Below are positions 1 through 8,502 of a stretch of 64,000 bases of DNA, one piece after another. Under the pieces are notes generated by a model. That model was not told the origin of the DNA. It made no database searches and worked only from the letters and a program-made list of their open reading frames with translations. A program made the position numbers and the translations under genes. The stretch spans positions 1 to 64,000 of the forward strand of contig OZ221974.1 of assembly GCA_965119665.1 (NCBI GenBank), in the 5' to 3' direction. How positions within the stretch are numbered: position 1 is the stretch's first letter; every line of letters starts with the position of its first letter. This stretch comes from Dialister sp900541485 (GTDB lineage Bacteria > Bacillota > Negativicutes > Veillonellales > Dialisteraceae).

Positions 1-1
1 G

Positions 2-460
2 GCGGCCGATGAAGCAAAGGAAGCATTAAAAACGGCAATGGGCGGTGTAGACCTTACCGAGTATGCTAAGAAAGAATCATTGGTGGGACTGGCAAGTACA
101 GAGTATGTAGATGGCAGGTTCACACATCTGATAGGGGCGTCTGCGGAAGCACTGGACACACTGGAAGAAATCGGAAAGTCGCTGAAAAATGATGCGGACT
201 TTGCCGGGACAATGACGAAAGAACTTGCGAAAAAAGCGGATAGAGGAACGGTAGAAAACGCGCTCATAGGGAAAGCTGCAAAGGCTAATGTCTATACAAA
301 ACAAAAGGTCAATGACTTGATGTATCTGTTGCAGAGGAATAAATATTATCGGGTAGGCGATATTGTAAACTCTACCAATTTACCGAGCTATCTGTACCTC
401 GAATGTGTGCAAGCAGGCACAACGGGAAGTACAGAACCTAAATTGTCAACGGGGGGGTAG
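2..460 (+). CDS. Phage tail fibre protein, N-terminal part (5' end outside window; frame ends at G7 tract)
   Basis: The frame is open from the first bases of the window, so the true start lies upstream; the first internal ATG is at 38. The protein has the fibre-type repeat seen in many phages, in which a stretch like TLIGASAEALDTLEEIG is followed by NDADFAGT and ADRGTVENA. Its last part (VGDIVNSTNLPSYLYLECV, then AGTTGSTEP) is a common fibre module that normally runs on into a DGT-type beta strand. Here the frame stops at TAG 458-460 directly after seven Gs. The expected continuation lies in the next frame and leads into the 493-936 ORF. The two are very likely one gene, broken by frameshift, slippage or sequencing error. 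Role by family: host-receptor binding. Confidence 0.8.
   Translation, partial: AADEAKEALKTAMGGVDLTEYAKKESLVGLASTEYVDGRFTHLIGASAEALDTLEEIGKSLKNDADFAGTMTKELAKKADRGTVENALIGKAAKANVYTKQKVNDLMYLLQRNKYYRVGDIVNSTNLPSYLYLECVQAGTTGSTEPKLSTGG
451..457 (+). other. G7 homopolymer at the tail-fibre frame break (slippery site or length-variable tract)
   Basis: Seven Gs precede the stop codon TAG. In the incoming frame the bases read acG GGG GGG TAG, which matches the X_XXY_YYZ layout of a -1 slippery heptamer. One extra G, or a -1 slip, gives GGG GTA GTA GTC and continues as VVVNDGSCKFRV into the downstream ORF. A weak 4-bp stem (ACGG 470-473 with CCGT 486-489) lies about 12 bases downstream. Whether this is programmed, phase-variable or an assembly error cannot be decided from one sequence. 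Confidence 0.6.
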
Positions 461-492
461 TAGTCAATGACGGCAGTTGTAAATTCCGTGTA

Positions 493-936
493 ATGGATAG
501 AAGAATGAAGGCAATGATTGATGTTTTGTATCCTGTCGGGATTGTTATTACAACGGCTACTGACAACACACCTAAACCGGGAGAAGAATATGGACTGGCG
601 CAATGGGAAGAAATTGGACGGGATAGAGTATTGCAGGGGTGCAGTACAGGAGCGGGAAACACCATAGAAGCGGGATTGCCGAATATCACGGGTGAGTTTT
701 ATCTTAGACCGCTTAGTGACGGGAATGGTATCAGTTGGAACGACAGACACGGAGCGATAGAATCAAAAATTGTTGCCAATCCAAACGATTCAAGCGCCTC
801 TATTGCTAATGGGACAGAATATAGGCCAATGGGTGGTCTGTTTTTTGATGCGTCAAAATCTAATGGTATCTACGGAAAATCAAATACAGTACAGCCGTCG
901 GCACTCAAAGTGCATTTTTGGAAACGAATTAAGTAA
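493..936 (+). CDS. Phage tail fibre protein, C-terminal part (frame-broken continuation)
   Basis: The first ATG is at 493, but coding sense clearly begins at about 457 in this frame (VVVNDGSCKFRV), and no good ribosome-binding site precedes 493. The protein carries the fibre tip motif YPVGIVITTATDNTPKP followed by a W-E-E-I-G segment and LPNITGEF, as in tail-collar-like C-terminal domains of phage fibres. It ends VHFWKRIK at a TAA, after which a good ribosome-binding site serves the next gene. The tip domain is expected to bind the host surface. Independent translation from 493 would give a fibre tip without its shaft, so joining to the upstream ORF is the better reading. Confidence 0.75.
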   Translation: MDRRMKAMIDVLYPVGIVITTATDNTPKPGEEYGLAQWEEIGRDRVLQGCSTGAGNTIEAGLPNITGEFYLRPLSDGNGISWNDRHGAIESKIVANPNDSSASIANGTEYRPMGGLFFDASKSNGIYGKSNTVQPSALKVHFWKRIK

Positions 937-948
937 AAGGAGATATAA

Positions 949-1428
949 ATGGAAATCACAGACGGAACAGTAAAGTGGAAAGTAAAAACGAAAACAAACA
1001 AAGAATACGTTGATGAAAAAACGGGAGAAATTAATAAAAGAATTGACGGTATTGATAGCAGAGTCAATACCGTTGACGGAAAAGTCAATGAGTGTGAGCA
1101 GAAACAAACACTCAAAAAAATCAATGCAACGATAAATACAGAATATGTGAGTGGGTTCTCGTGCTATCAAATAGGACACGCGGTACAGGTATCATTCTCC
1201 ATTAATAAATCAGTAGCATTTGGGGCGTTAGATACTTTGATAACAGGACTGCCCAAACCTGTTAATGAGTTGTATATTAATTTACCTGTTAATGGTAATA
1301 TTGGAAATTCAATACGGTTTTCACTAAAAACGAGCGGAGAATTAAAATTTCATTATGCATCTGAATGTGAAATAACCCGAGGAAAAGAATTTCAAACTTT
1401 TTTCGTTTATTTGACGGAAGATGTTTAG
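949..1428 (+). CDS. Accessory tail-fibre-like protein
   Basis: A strong ribosome-binding site (aaaaggag) lies just before ATG 949. The N terminus (MEITDGTVKWKVKTK) repeats the DGTV-W-V beta-strand motif of phage fibres. A short helical, coiled-coil-like stretch follows (residues about 20-55, rich in K, E, D and repeated INKRIDGIDSRV). The C-terminal part of about 100 residues is beta-rich and unrecognised (VSGFSCYQIGHAVQVSFSIN onward). It probably forms a short second fibre or a cap paired with the preceding fibre gene. The stop codon lies at the base of a terminator hairpin. The fibre assignment rests on the motif and position only. Confidence 0.6.
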   Translation: MEITDGTVKWKVKTKTNKEYVDEKTGEINKRIDGIDSRVNTVDGKVNECEQKQTLKKINATINTEYVSGFSCYQIGHAVQVSFSINKSVAFGALDTLITGLPKPVNELYINLPVNGNIGNSIRFSLKTSGELKFHYASECEITRGKEFQTFFVYLTEDV

Positions 1429-1449
1429 CACTCGCAGGGGTGCTTTTTT
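1427..1449 (+). terminator. Intrinsic terminator after the fibre genes
   Basis: AGCAC at 1427-1431 pairs with GTGCT at 1440-1444 and is followed by a T run. It overlaps the stop codon of the preceding gene and separates the fibre genes from the holin-terminase unit. Confidence 0.75.
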
Positions 1450-1461
1450 ATTGGAGAAATT

Positions 1462-2091
1462 ATGAAGTTAAAAGAGGTTTTGAAGAAATACAGGAAAGCG
1501 CCGTATTTATGGGGCGGCGGTCTTTTTGCTATTGCCGTTTTGGATTGTTTGGATTTTTTGGAATACATTATCCGTGCGGCCATTTCACTTGTGAATAATT
1601 TTCCCGTCAAGTGTATCGGTACGGGAATACTGCTTGCGGTGCAAAATTTCATGCAAAGTGACTATGCTACGCTTATCATGGCGTACTTTTGGATTATTAT
1701 TGCCGATACGGTAACTAAATGGCTTGCTATCAGTTATAAGTATTTGACGGAGAACGGAGCGGAAGCAGAGAAGATTACCACTATCGACAAGTTCAAAGGG
1801 ATTGTGCTTGCTTTTGACGATAGAAAGATTACATCACGGATGATGCTTTGGGGGTTTGTCGGAAAGTATGTATTATTCGGTATCCTTGTCACCATTGCAT
1901 TTCATGGGGATTGCATATTTGAAAGGTTAGGAATCATGCTCCCGTTTTCAATAATCAAATTCGTTCTCGGATACATTGTATATAACGAGCTATTGAGTAT
2001 TTGTGAGAATTTGAGGGACGCAGGCAACGGGAAACTGGACAAGCTTGTGGAACTCATGAACACGAATGTGTTTTCTAAATTGCGGAAATAA
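1462..2091 (+). CDS. Phage holin (phage_holin_4_1-like)
   Basis: This 209-aa membrane protein has hydrophobic segments at roughly residues 18-35, 50-70, 72-92, 130-150 and 155-175. The second half carries family features of the toxin-secretion/phage-lysis holin group: ADTVTKWLA, then a D-x-R-K-I-T-S-R-x-M segment before a transmembrane helix, and YNELLSICENL near the C terminus. Holins permeabilise the inner membrane and time lysis. The start follows ttggagaaatt. The gene sits between the fibre genes and the terminase, about 21 kb from the endolysin and spanins, so the lysis functions are split on the linear map. Confidence 0.75.
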   Translation: MKLKEVLKKYRKAPYLWGGGLFAIAVLDCLDFLEYIIRAAISLVNNFPVKCIGTGILLAVQNFMQSDYATLIMAYFWIIIADTVTKWLAISYKYLTENGAEAEKITTIDKFKGIVLAFDDRKITSRMMLWGFVGKYVLFGILVTIAFHGDCIFERLGIMLPFSIIKFVLGYIVYNELLSICENLRDAGNGKLDKLVELMNTNVFSKLRK

Positions 2092-2102
2092 GGAGAAGAG
2101 AT

Positions 2103-2624
2103 ATGAAAAATAAGAATCGTATCCGGGGAAAGCCTAAGCTTACAGATAAACATAAGTTTACAGACAAGCAAGAGATTTTCATTTTGGAATATTTGAAAGA
2201 CGGAAATGCGGCGAGAGCCGCCGTAGCGGCAGGATATGCCGCCAATTCTGCGAGGAACACGGGACATAAATTGCTACATGAAGAGAGGTTTTCTTACGTC
2301 CGGGAAGAGGTGGAACGGAGACGCAACGAAAAGTTGAAACGTCTTGACTGCGGAGTCAATGAAGTCTTGGCTATATGCGGGGCAATCTGTACGGCCAATC
2401 CACTTGATTTATTAAGAGAGGACGGCAGTTATAAGACGCTCGATGAAATTGATGAAAAAACACGTATGGCCATTGAGTATGTAGACAGGGAGGGTGTCCC
2501 TCACTTGTACAAGAAAACGGAATTCGTCAAGATGATGATGAAACGTCACGGCCTGTTGACGGATAAAACGGAAATCACGGGTTCCGGCGGCGGCGCTATT
2601 GAAATTTCATGGAGTAAAGAATGA
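2103..2624 (+). CDS. terS: Phage terminase small subunit
   Basis: A 173-aa protein preceded by a good ribosome-binding site (aaggagaagag). After a basic N terminus it has the terminase_2 helix-turn-helix pattern: FTDKQEIFILEYLKDGNAARAA, AAGYA and ARNTGHKLL. This region recognises the packaging site on phage DNA. The middle carries the usual VNEVLAICGAICTANPLDLL segment, and the C terminus ends in a glycine-rich tail and EISWSKE. The stop overlaps the start of the large subunit, which is the typical arrangement. Confidence 0.88.
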   Translation: MKNKNRIRGKPKLTDKHKFTDKQEIFILEYLKDGNAARAAVAAGYAANSARNTGHKLLHEERFSYVREEVERRRNEKLKRLDCGVNEVLAICGAICTANPLDLLREDGSYKTLDEIDEKTRMAIEYVDREGVPHLYKKTEFVKMMMKRHGLLTDKTEITGSGGGAIEISWSKE

Positions 2625-3943
2625 TGGTGGAAATACCTTACAGTCCGGCGCCTCTTTGGAAAGAGATACATCAGGGCATGGAAACGCACCGGTGGTCTTG
2701 CGTAGTAGGACACCGGCGGTTCGGTAAAACGGTAGGAACGGTCAATCACATGATTAAGCAGGCGGCGTTGGCGGATAAAATAGATCCGCAGTACGCTTAC
2801 ATTGCTCCTTACCGGACGCAGGCAAAGAAGATTGCTTGGACATATCTCAAAAGGTACACGGCACCGATACCAGGAATAAAAACGAATGAAACAGAATTAT
2901 ATGTAGAGCTTCCCCGGGCAAGGGAAGGAGATACACATGGGGCAAGGCTGTATATATTCGGCGCAGATAAACCGGACTCATTCCGCGGTATGTATTTTGA
3001 CGGGGTTATATTAGACGAATTCGGAGACATGAAACCGCAGACGTGGGGTGAGATACTTCGTCCCGCGTTGGCCGACAGAGGCGGTTGGGCCATCTTTATC
3101 GGAACACCTAAGGGAGAAAACGCCTTTTATTCGGTATATCAAAAGTCATGTGCGTCTCCCGATTGGTTCTCTGCCAAGTACACGATTGATGATACGAATT
3201 TGCCGTGGCTCCCCGATACGGAAAAAGAGGCAATGAAGCAGGACATGACAGAGGCGGAAATACGGCAAGAGTTGTATTGCGACTTTGCGGCGTCCGCTTT
3301 TGATGTTCTTATTCCTATTCCGCTTGTGGAAAAAGGGAAAAAGGCAAGGGTTCATGAGGCAGACGTCAGGGATTCTCCTGTGGTGTTCGGACTTGACCCG
3401 GCTCGTTTTGGTGATGATGATTCCATATTGACAAAGCGGCGGGGACTTTTGTGTTATCCGCCTATCCGCTTTCACGGTATGGACCAGATGGCACTGGCGG
3501 ATCAGATGGCTATGCATATCCGGCGGGATTCTCCCGATGCGGTATTTATAGATTCAGGACTGGGGGCAGGCGTGATTGACCGTCTGCGGCAACTCCGGTT
3601 CTCTGTTATAGAGGTTCCATTCGGAGCGAAAGCGAGAAGGGAGGAAAGATATGTAAATAAGAGAAGTGAAATGTATGACAGTATCAGGGAGTGGCTCGGT
3701 AACGGAGGAAGCCTTCCGGATACGGAGGAATTATTGACGGAGCTTTCCATTCCTAAGTATTCATTTGATGCAAGGGGGCGGATTAAGCTTGAGGCAAAAG
3801 AGCATATCAAAGAAAGAATAGGCAGGTCTCCCGACTATGCGGATTCTTTGGCTCTGACATTTGCATCTCCTGTTTCTCCCCGTTCTAAGTACGGAGGGAA
3901 CAGTTCATTGATGGCTAATACAAAATATGATTTTGGTTTTTAA
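2621..3943 (+). CDS. terL: Phage terminase large subunit
   Basis: The 440-aa packaging motor starts at an ATG overlapping the terS stop. The ATPase part shows a Walker A-like GHRRFGKT (residues 30-37) and a Walker B segment VILDEFGDM (D132, E133). A coupling motif follows (FIGTPKG, about 159-165). The nuclease part has the acidic residue in VFGLDPARFGDDD (D259), DSGLGAG (D311), and late acidic residues in SPDYADSLAL. It uses ATP to translocate genomic DNA into the prohead and cuts concatemers. Length and motif order are complete, so it looks functional. Confidence 0.93.
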   Translation: MMVEIPYSPAPLWKEIHQGMETHRWSCVVGHRRFGKTVGTVNHMIKQAALADKIDPQYAYIAPYRTQAKKIAWTYLKRYTAPIPGIKTNETELYVELPRAREGDTHGARLYIFGADKPDSFRGMYFDGVILDEFGDMKPQTWGEILRPALADRGGWAIFIGTPKGENAFYSVYQKSCASPDWFSAKYTIDDTNLPWLPDTEKEAMKQDMTEAEIRQELYCDFAASAFDVLIPIPLVEKGKKARVHEADVRDSPVVFGLDPARFGDDDSILTKRRGLLCYPPIRFHGMDQMALADQMAMHIRRDSPDAVFIDSGLGAGVIDRLRQLRFSVIEVPFGAKARREERYVNKRSEMYDSIREWLGNGGSLPDTEELLTELSIPKYSFDARGRIKLEAKEHIKERIGRSPDYADSLALTFASPVSPRSKYGGNSSLMANTKYDFGF

Positions 3944-3956
3944 AGGAGGAAACATT

Positions 3957-4163
3957 ATGTGCAGTGCATTATTCGGAGGCAGACCTAAAATGCCGGAGAT
4001 TCAGAAGGTATCCCCGCAGGCGCAGCAGGTGACAAACGGAGATATCGGGGCAGATGTGGGTACTGAAAGTGAGGCGGCAAGAAAGAAACGAGCTAAGCAG
4101 GGATATGCGGCTACCCGTCTTGCAGATACCGCACAGGGCGGTTATAAATCGACATTGGGGTGA
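3957..4163 (+). CDS. Small phage protein upstream of portal
   Basis: A longer frame opens at 3927 inside terL, but ATG 3957 follows a strong ribosome-binding site (aaaggagg), giving 68 aa. The product starts MCSALFGGRPKMP, is rich in Ala, Gln and Gly, and contains EAARKKRAKQGYAATRLAD before a GGYKSTLG tail. Short proteins of this style, ending near a TLG motif, are common just before the portal in T7/BPP-1-type phages. Their function is not established. The stop overlaps an ATG-containing stretch directly before the portal start. Confidence 0.65.
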   Translation: MCSALFGGRPKMPEIQKVSPQAQQVTNGDIGADVGTESEAARKKRAKQGYAATRLADTAQGGYKSTLG

Positions 4164-4167
4164 TGGA

Positions 4168-5934
4168 ATGGAATATTTAGCGGCCAAAGCGGAAGCACCT
4201 CATTTGCAGGCCGGTGACGGGAAGTCACGGGGGATTCCTAAAAAAGAGAATGCCCGGGCAAGAGTAAATGCAATGAAGAGGGAACGACAGCCGTATGAAA
4301 AGCGGTGGCGTGCTATCCGGGATTACCAACTCCCTTTTTTGGGGGATTTTGACGAGAATGAAAAAGCGGAACGCCGGGATTTAAAAATCGTAAACGGTGT
4401 GGCTTGGCTTTCTTGTCAAGCCTTTGCCGCCGGAATTATGTCGGGATTGACGCCGCCGTCCCGGCAGTGGTTCAAGCTTGCTTTTTCAAACGGTGCAGTT
4501 GAGGACAAGAAAGCGGCAATGGTACTGGATACGAGGCAGGAGATACTCGAGGCGGTTCTTCACGGCTCGAATTTCTACAATTCTATCCATGCTTGTTATA
4601 TGGAGCTTCCTTTCGGACAGGCACCGCTTGCGGTGTATGCATCCGATGACACGGGGGTTCGTTTTCAGGCGTATACAGTCGGTACATATTACCTTTCATC
4701 GGCTGCAAGCGGACGAGTGAATACCTTTGCCCGGCAGTTTGAGATGACGGCAGCACAGCTTTGTGACCAATTCGGTAAGGAAGCACTTCCCGTTTCTATT
4801 CAGGAAGCATTGTCCGGAGCCTCTTCTGCCCACGAAAAGAAATTCAAGGTATGGCATCTTGTCATGCCGAATGCTTCTTACAACACGGGCAAGGATAAGA
4901 GCGGTGTTAATATGCCGTATTTGTCTTTGTATTGGACGGAAGAGTCGGGGGATAAAGCGGAATATATTTACGCCGGAGGCTTTGAAGAGTTCCCTGTGCC
5001 GACTGCTCGGTATCAGGTAGCGGGCGGAGAAGTTTACGGAAAAGGTCCGGGGTGGTATGCCGAAGGAGAGAGTAAAGGACTCCAACTCATGAAGAAAGAC
5101 CTTTTGACGTGGGTAGAGCTTTCTGTAAAACCGGCTATGAAAGCACCGCCGGATATTTTGACGGGCGGACTCAATCTCATACCGGGCGGTATTACGCAGG
5201 TCAATGAATTGAACGGCTCAAATACGGTGGGTCCTTTATTCCAAGTGGGAAGTGATCCCCGTTGGCTTACGGAAGAAATTATACGGAGTGAGGATTTTAT
5301 CAAGCGGACTTACTCTGCTGATTTATTCCTTATGCTTGATTCCATTGATACGCCGCAAATGACGGCACGGGAGGTTATGGAAAGACAGCAGGAAAAACTG
5401 CAGCAATTAGGTCCCGTGGTGGAGCGTTTACAAGATGAGTTTTTAACGCCGATTATCGAGAGGTGCTATAACATTTTGGAGCGGGCAGGTGTATTCCCGC
5501 CGGTCCCCGCCGATGTGGCGGAAAGGCTTGCCGGAGCAGATGTGAAAATCGAATATATTTCCCCACTGGCACAGGCACAGAAGATGAGCGGACTTGTAAA
5601 TATCGAGCAGGCGTTGTCGTTTGTTGCCAATATGGGACAACTCTATCCGGAAGCATTGAAGGCTATTGATCCTGTAGGTACAGTAAAACGTTACTTTGAT
5701 TTACTGGGAGCGCCGGCAATCATGCAAAGAAGTGCAGAAGAAATTGCACAGATGATTGAAGAGGAGCAGAAGATGGCACAAAGGCAGCAGGAAATGGCAA
5801 TGGAAGCACAGGCGGCACAAACGGCTAATGTATCAACGCAGGCGGCAAGGAATTTAATGGATGCGTCTGCTGACGGTAACCCGGCGTTGCAGAATCTTAT
5901 GGGAGTAACGGGACCGGGAGGCAGTGCCATATGA
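4168..5934 (+). CDS. Phage portal (head-tail connector) protein, podovirus type
   Basis: The frame is open from 4054, but ATG 4168 follows the previous stop directly and gives the 588 aa expected for the family. The N-terminal MKRERQPYEKRWRAIRDYQLP followed by a GIMSGLTPPSRQWFKL stretch is characteristic of T7-like portals. The central segment contains TAREVMERQQEKLQQLGPV, and the C terminus is Gln/Ala-rich. The portal dodecamer forms the DNA entry and exit channel and docks the terminase. It is followed with a 4-base overlap by the Bbp19-like gene, as in the BPP-1 lineage. Confidence 0.9.
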   Translation: MEYLAAKAEAPHLQAGDGKSRGIPKKENARARVNAMKRERQPYEKRWRAIRDYQLPFLGDFDENEKAERRDLKIVNGVAWLSCQAFAAGIMSGLTPPSRQWFKLAFSNGAVEDKKAAMVLDTRQEILEAVLHGSNFYNSIHACYMELPFGQAPLAVYASDDTGVRFQAYTVGTYYLSSAASGRVNTFARQFEMTAAQLCDQFGKEALPVSIQEALSGASSAHEKKFKVWHLVMPNASYNTGKDKSGVNMPYLSLYWTEESGDKAEYIYAGGFEEFPVPTARYQVAGGEVYGKGPGWYAEGESKGLQLMKKDLLTWVELSVKPAMKAPPDILTGGLNLIPGGITQVNELNGSNTVGPLFQVGSDPRWLTEEIIRSEDFIKRTYSADLFLMLDSIDTPQMTAREVMERQQEKLQQLGPVVERLQDEFLTPIIERCYNILERAGVFPPVPADVAERLAGADVKIEYISPLAQAQKMSGLVNIEQALSFVANMGQLYPEALKAIDPVGTVKRYFDLLGAPAIMQRSAEEIAQMIEEEQKMAQRQQEMAMEAQAAQTANVSTQAARNLMDASADGNPALQNLMGVTGPGGSAI

Positions 5935-6281
5935 GAGCGGTAACAGATAGAAACAGCCGCGAGGCGGCGTACCGGGCGTTTCTTGAAAAGGAAATGGAAG
6001 AGCTTGACCGGGCGGCGGTAAAAAAGTTGATGAGGACGAGGGAAGGGCGGTGGCTTTTCCTTCGTCTTTTAAAAATATCGGGATATGGGGATTTGTCCAT
6101 GACCGGAAATTCTTATACGTTTTTTAAGGAGGGGTCAAGGTATGTAGGGGTGCAATTAAACAATATGGTGCTTTCTCTTTTAGGCAAGGACGGACTTGTT
6201 CTTAAACAAAAGGGAGAGCGGGAATGCATGGATTTTGAAGAACATGCCAAACGGTTATTTCAAGAAAGAGAGGAAAAATAA
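5931..6281 (+). CDS. Bbp19-like phage protein
   Basis: A 116-aa protein overlapping the portal stop by 4 bases (ATGA). The core pattern is GRWLFLRLLKISGYGDLSM, a Phe/Tyr pair, then KEGSRYVGVQLNNMVLSLLG. It matches the small family named after Bordetella phage BPP-1 Bbp19, always found between portal and scaffold. Its biochemical role is unknown. The assignment rests on pattern plus position. Its TAA shares a base with the ATG of the scaffold gene. Confidence 0.7.
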   Translation: MRAVTDRNSREAAYRAFLEKEMEELDRAAVKKLMRTREGRWLFLRLLKISGYGDLSMTGNSYTFFKEGSRYVGVQLNNMVLSLLGKDGLVLKQKGERECMDFEEHAKRLFQEREEK

Positions 6282-6859
6282 TGCCAGATTTGACAGAAAC
6301 TACGGAGAACATTCACACGGACACTCCGGAAAATGTCGAAACAGAAACAGCTCCGGAAGGGCTTGCAGAGAGTGCAGGAAAAGAAACAGGCGCGCCGGAA
6401 GCCTATGACTTTCAAGGGGTTGTTCCCGAAGGAGAAGTATTTGACGAAGAAATTGCATCCGGATTCGGCAATCTTTGCAAAGAAATGAATTTAACGCAAG
6501 ATATGGCTTCTAAAATGGCGGAGTACGGCTTTTCTTATGCCGGCCGTGTCAAAGAGGCAATGGAAGCGGCAAGAGAGGCAGAAATAGGAAACTGGGCAGA
6601 GGATACGCGCAAGGCTTTGGGTTCTTCTTTTGACCAAACAATGGGAGATTACGGCAGAGCGCTTACCTATCTTGAACGGGAAAATCCGGATATCCGGGCA
6701 GTGCTTAATTCTACCGGTGCAGGAAACAAGGCCGAGGTGGTAAAGGCTTTTGCCCTTTTGGGACGTCTTATATCGGAGGATCCGGGACTTACCGCCGGAA
6801 AAGCAGCATCAACTAAAGATGATTTATATCCGAATACCAATTTTGAAGCATACAGATAG
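6281..6859 (+). CDS. Phage scaffold / capsid assembly protein
   Basis: A 192-aa acidic, highly helical protein. The first 45 residues are Glu/Thr-rich and disordered-looking (TETTENIHTDTPENVETE), followed by helices such as GNLCKEMNLTQDMASKMAEYG and VKEAMEAAREAEIGNWAED. It lies directly before the major capsid gene. Composition, size and position fit the scaffold proteins of T7/BPP-1-like phages, which guide prohead assembly and are then released. There is no sign of a protease domain. Confidence 0.75.
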   Translation: MPDLTETTENIHTDTPENVETETAPEGLAESAGKETGAPEAYDFQGVVPEGEVFDEEIASGFGNLCKEMNLTQDMASKMAEYGFSYAGRVKEAMEAAREAEIGNWAEDTRKALGSSFDQTMGDYGRALTYLERENPDIRAVLNSTGAGNKAEVVKAFALLGRLISEDPGLTAGKAASTKDDLYPNTNFEAYR

Positions 6860-6881
6860 TTTTCAGTAAAGGAGAGAAATT

Positions 6882-7907
6882 ATGCCAACTATCGGAAATT
6901 TAGCAGTAACATTTAATGATTTAAGAAAACGTCAGGCGCCGGATGGTGCGATTGACAAAGTGATTGAAATTTTGCAGCAGTCTAATCCCGTAATGGAAGA
7001 TATCCGTTGGGCGCAAGGTAACTTGCCTACCGGCAATCAGACTACACAGAGAAACGGACTGCCCGAAATTCATTTACGCCAAATTAACAGAGGCGTGAAA
7101 CCGTCTAAATCGTCTACTAAGCAGGTTGTGGATACTTGCTGCCTTTTGGAAGCACGCTCCAAAGTAGACGTGGCTCTTGCCAATATGCAGCCGGATCCGG
7201 CGGCATTCAGAGCCAGTGAAGATAAAGCATTTGTAGAAGCAATGGGCGAGAAGGTTGCCTCTTATATTTTCTACGGTGATTCCATGAAGAATATGGATGA
7301 ATTCAACGGACTTTCCGTACGTTACGGAGAATACGGCGGAGAAAAACGTGATGCGTCTTATCAGGTTATTAATGCCGGCGGTACCGGCAAGGGTAAATTG
7401 TCCTCCGCTTATCTTGTCGGATGGGGAGATAACGGAGCAATGGGTATTTATCCTAAATTCGGTTATGCCGGTCTCCGTCGTGAAGATAAAGGTGTTGAAA
7501 AGGTCATTGACTCCGACGGCGGTGAATATGATGCATATACCACACTCTTTACATGGATGCCCGGACTTGCTATTAAGGATCCGGAAATGGTAGCCGCTGT
7601 AAGAAACATTGACCTCGGAGCGCTTTCCGGAGACAAAGCTACAATGGCACAGAAAAAGAATGTCGTTGATTCCATGATTCGCGCGCAGGGACGTATGCGC
7701 CGTTTGACGGGAGATGTGAAACCGGTATGGTATGTATCCCCCGAATTGTATACATTCTTAACACTGTATCTGAATGATAAGAACAATGTATACATCACAA
7801 GAAAGGAACTGGCCGACGGTATTCCGATTCTTGCGGTGAACGGAATTATTGTTAAAAAAGAAGATGCTCTTCTTGATACAGAAGATGCAGTAGCGGAAAA
7901 GAAATAA
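6882..7907 (+). CDS. Major capsid protein
   Basis: A 341-aa protein preceded by a strong ribosome-binding site (aaaggagag). It starts MPTIGNLAVTFNDLRKRQAP and continues through NPVMEDIRWAQGNLPTGN, a pattern shared by HK97-fold major capsid proteins of BPP-1-type podoviruses. Further typical parts are RASEDKAFVEAMGEKVASYI with FYGDS, and a C-terminal TYLTLY-like segment before GIPILAVNGI. It forms the icosahedral shell around the phage genome. Length is normal and the frame intact. Confidence 0.88.
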   Translation: MPTIGNLAVTFNDLRKRQAPDGAIDKVIEILQQSNPVMEDIRWAQGNLPTGNQTTQRNGLPEIHLRQINRGVKPSKSSTKQVVDTCCLLEARSKVDVALANMQPDPAAFRASEDKAFVEAMGEKVASYIFYGDSMKNMDEFNGLSVRYGEYGGEKRDASYQVINAGGTGKGKLSSAYLVGWGDNGAMGIYPKFGYAGLRREDKGVEKVIDSDGGEYDAYTTLFTWMPGLAIKDPEMVAAVRNIDLGALSGDKATMAQKKNVVDSMIRAQGRMRRLTGDVKPVWYVSPELYTFLTLYLNDKNNVYITRKELADGIPILAVNGIIVKKEDALLDTEDAVAEKK

Positions 7908-7920
7908 GGAGGAATACAAT

Positions 7921-8268
7921 ATGATTTACGATTACGAAAATGCCTTTTTTGAAAGTCAGGATTTATCCAAAGGGACCGCGTCCCCGGTCATTGCCAACGG
8001 TGAAGGCGGCGACGCTTACCGTCCTCTTTGGCTTTCCGCTCACGTTGAAAAAGAATTGTCCGCCGATGCTACATTGACATTGACTACATCGGATAAGGAA
8101 AACATGACCGATGCGGTTACTTTGACCACACTTACACTTCCTAAAGGTGTACGGTCTAAAGCGGCATGCTCTCTTCCGCAGGGAGCAAAGAAATTCTTAA
8201 AGCTTGATGTTTCCGGAGCGACAACAGGAACACTGACGGCAGCTCTTGTTCTCGATACGGATGTATGA
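7921..8268 (+). CDS. Bbp16-like capsid cement/decoration protein
   Basis: A 115-aa protein starting MIYDYENAFFESQDLSKGT, with a ribosome-binding site (aaggagg) 6-8 bases upstream. It is beta-rich with alternating Thr/Leu strands (ATLTLTTSDKENM, AVTLTTLTLP) and ends in LTAALVLDTDV. Proteins of this size and N terminus directly after the major capsid gene in this lineage are the Bbp16-type cement proteins that stabilise the shell. Its TGA overlaps the start of the next small gene (ATGA). Confidence 0.72.
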   Translation: MIYDYENAFFESQDLSKGTASPVIANGEGGDAYRPLWLSAHVEKELSADATLTLTTSDKENMTDAVTLTTLTLPKGVRSKAACSLPQGAKKFLKLDVSGATTGTLTAALVLDTDV

Positions 8269-8426
8269 GTGAGGGGATTCCGTTTGCCCGGGCGGTAGGA
8301 AATAGAAAGCTTTCCGACTTGTCCGCCAATGAACTTCGGGCAAAGCTTATTTTGGCAGGGGTGGAAATTCCCCGTGAGGTATCGACTAAAGAGGAATTGA
8401 TTGCTCTTGTCAAAAAGTATGCATAA
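8265..8426 (+). CDS. Small HeH/LEM-like phage protein
   Basis: A 53-aa ORF overlapping the cement-protein stop by 4 bases, so probably translated by coupling. The sequence MSEGIPFARAVGNRKLSDLS, then ANELRAKLILAGVEIP and STKEELIALVKKYA, has the two-helix pattern of HeH/LEM or SAP-like motifs (LSxxSxxELRxxLxxxGxxxP, then KEELIxLVK). Such short proteins often follow capsid genes in phages. DNA or protein binding is possible, but the function is unknown. A terminator follows directly. Confidence 0.65.
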   Translation: MSEGIPFARAVGNRKLSDLSANELRAKLILAGVEIPREVSTKEELIALVKKYA

Positions 8427-8456
8427 GGGGATGAGGCTTTTGCCTCTCCTCTTTTT
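8427..8456 (+). terminator. Intrinsic terminator after the capsid unit
   Basis: GGGG-AT-GAGGC at 8427-8437 pairs with GCCTC and CCTC at about 8442-8451 around a TTTT loop, followed by five Ts. It lies between the head genes and the tail-tube genes and may set the head-to-tail expression ratio. Confidence 0.75.
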
Positions 8457-8502
8457 CTATGTACCGGAATAGTTTGTCCGGCATAGAGAAAAGGAGGATA
8501 TG

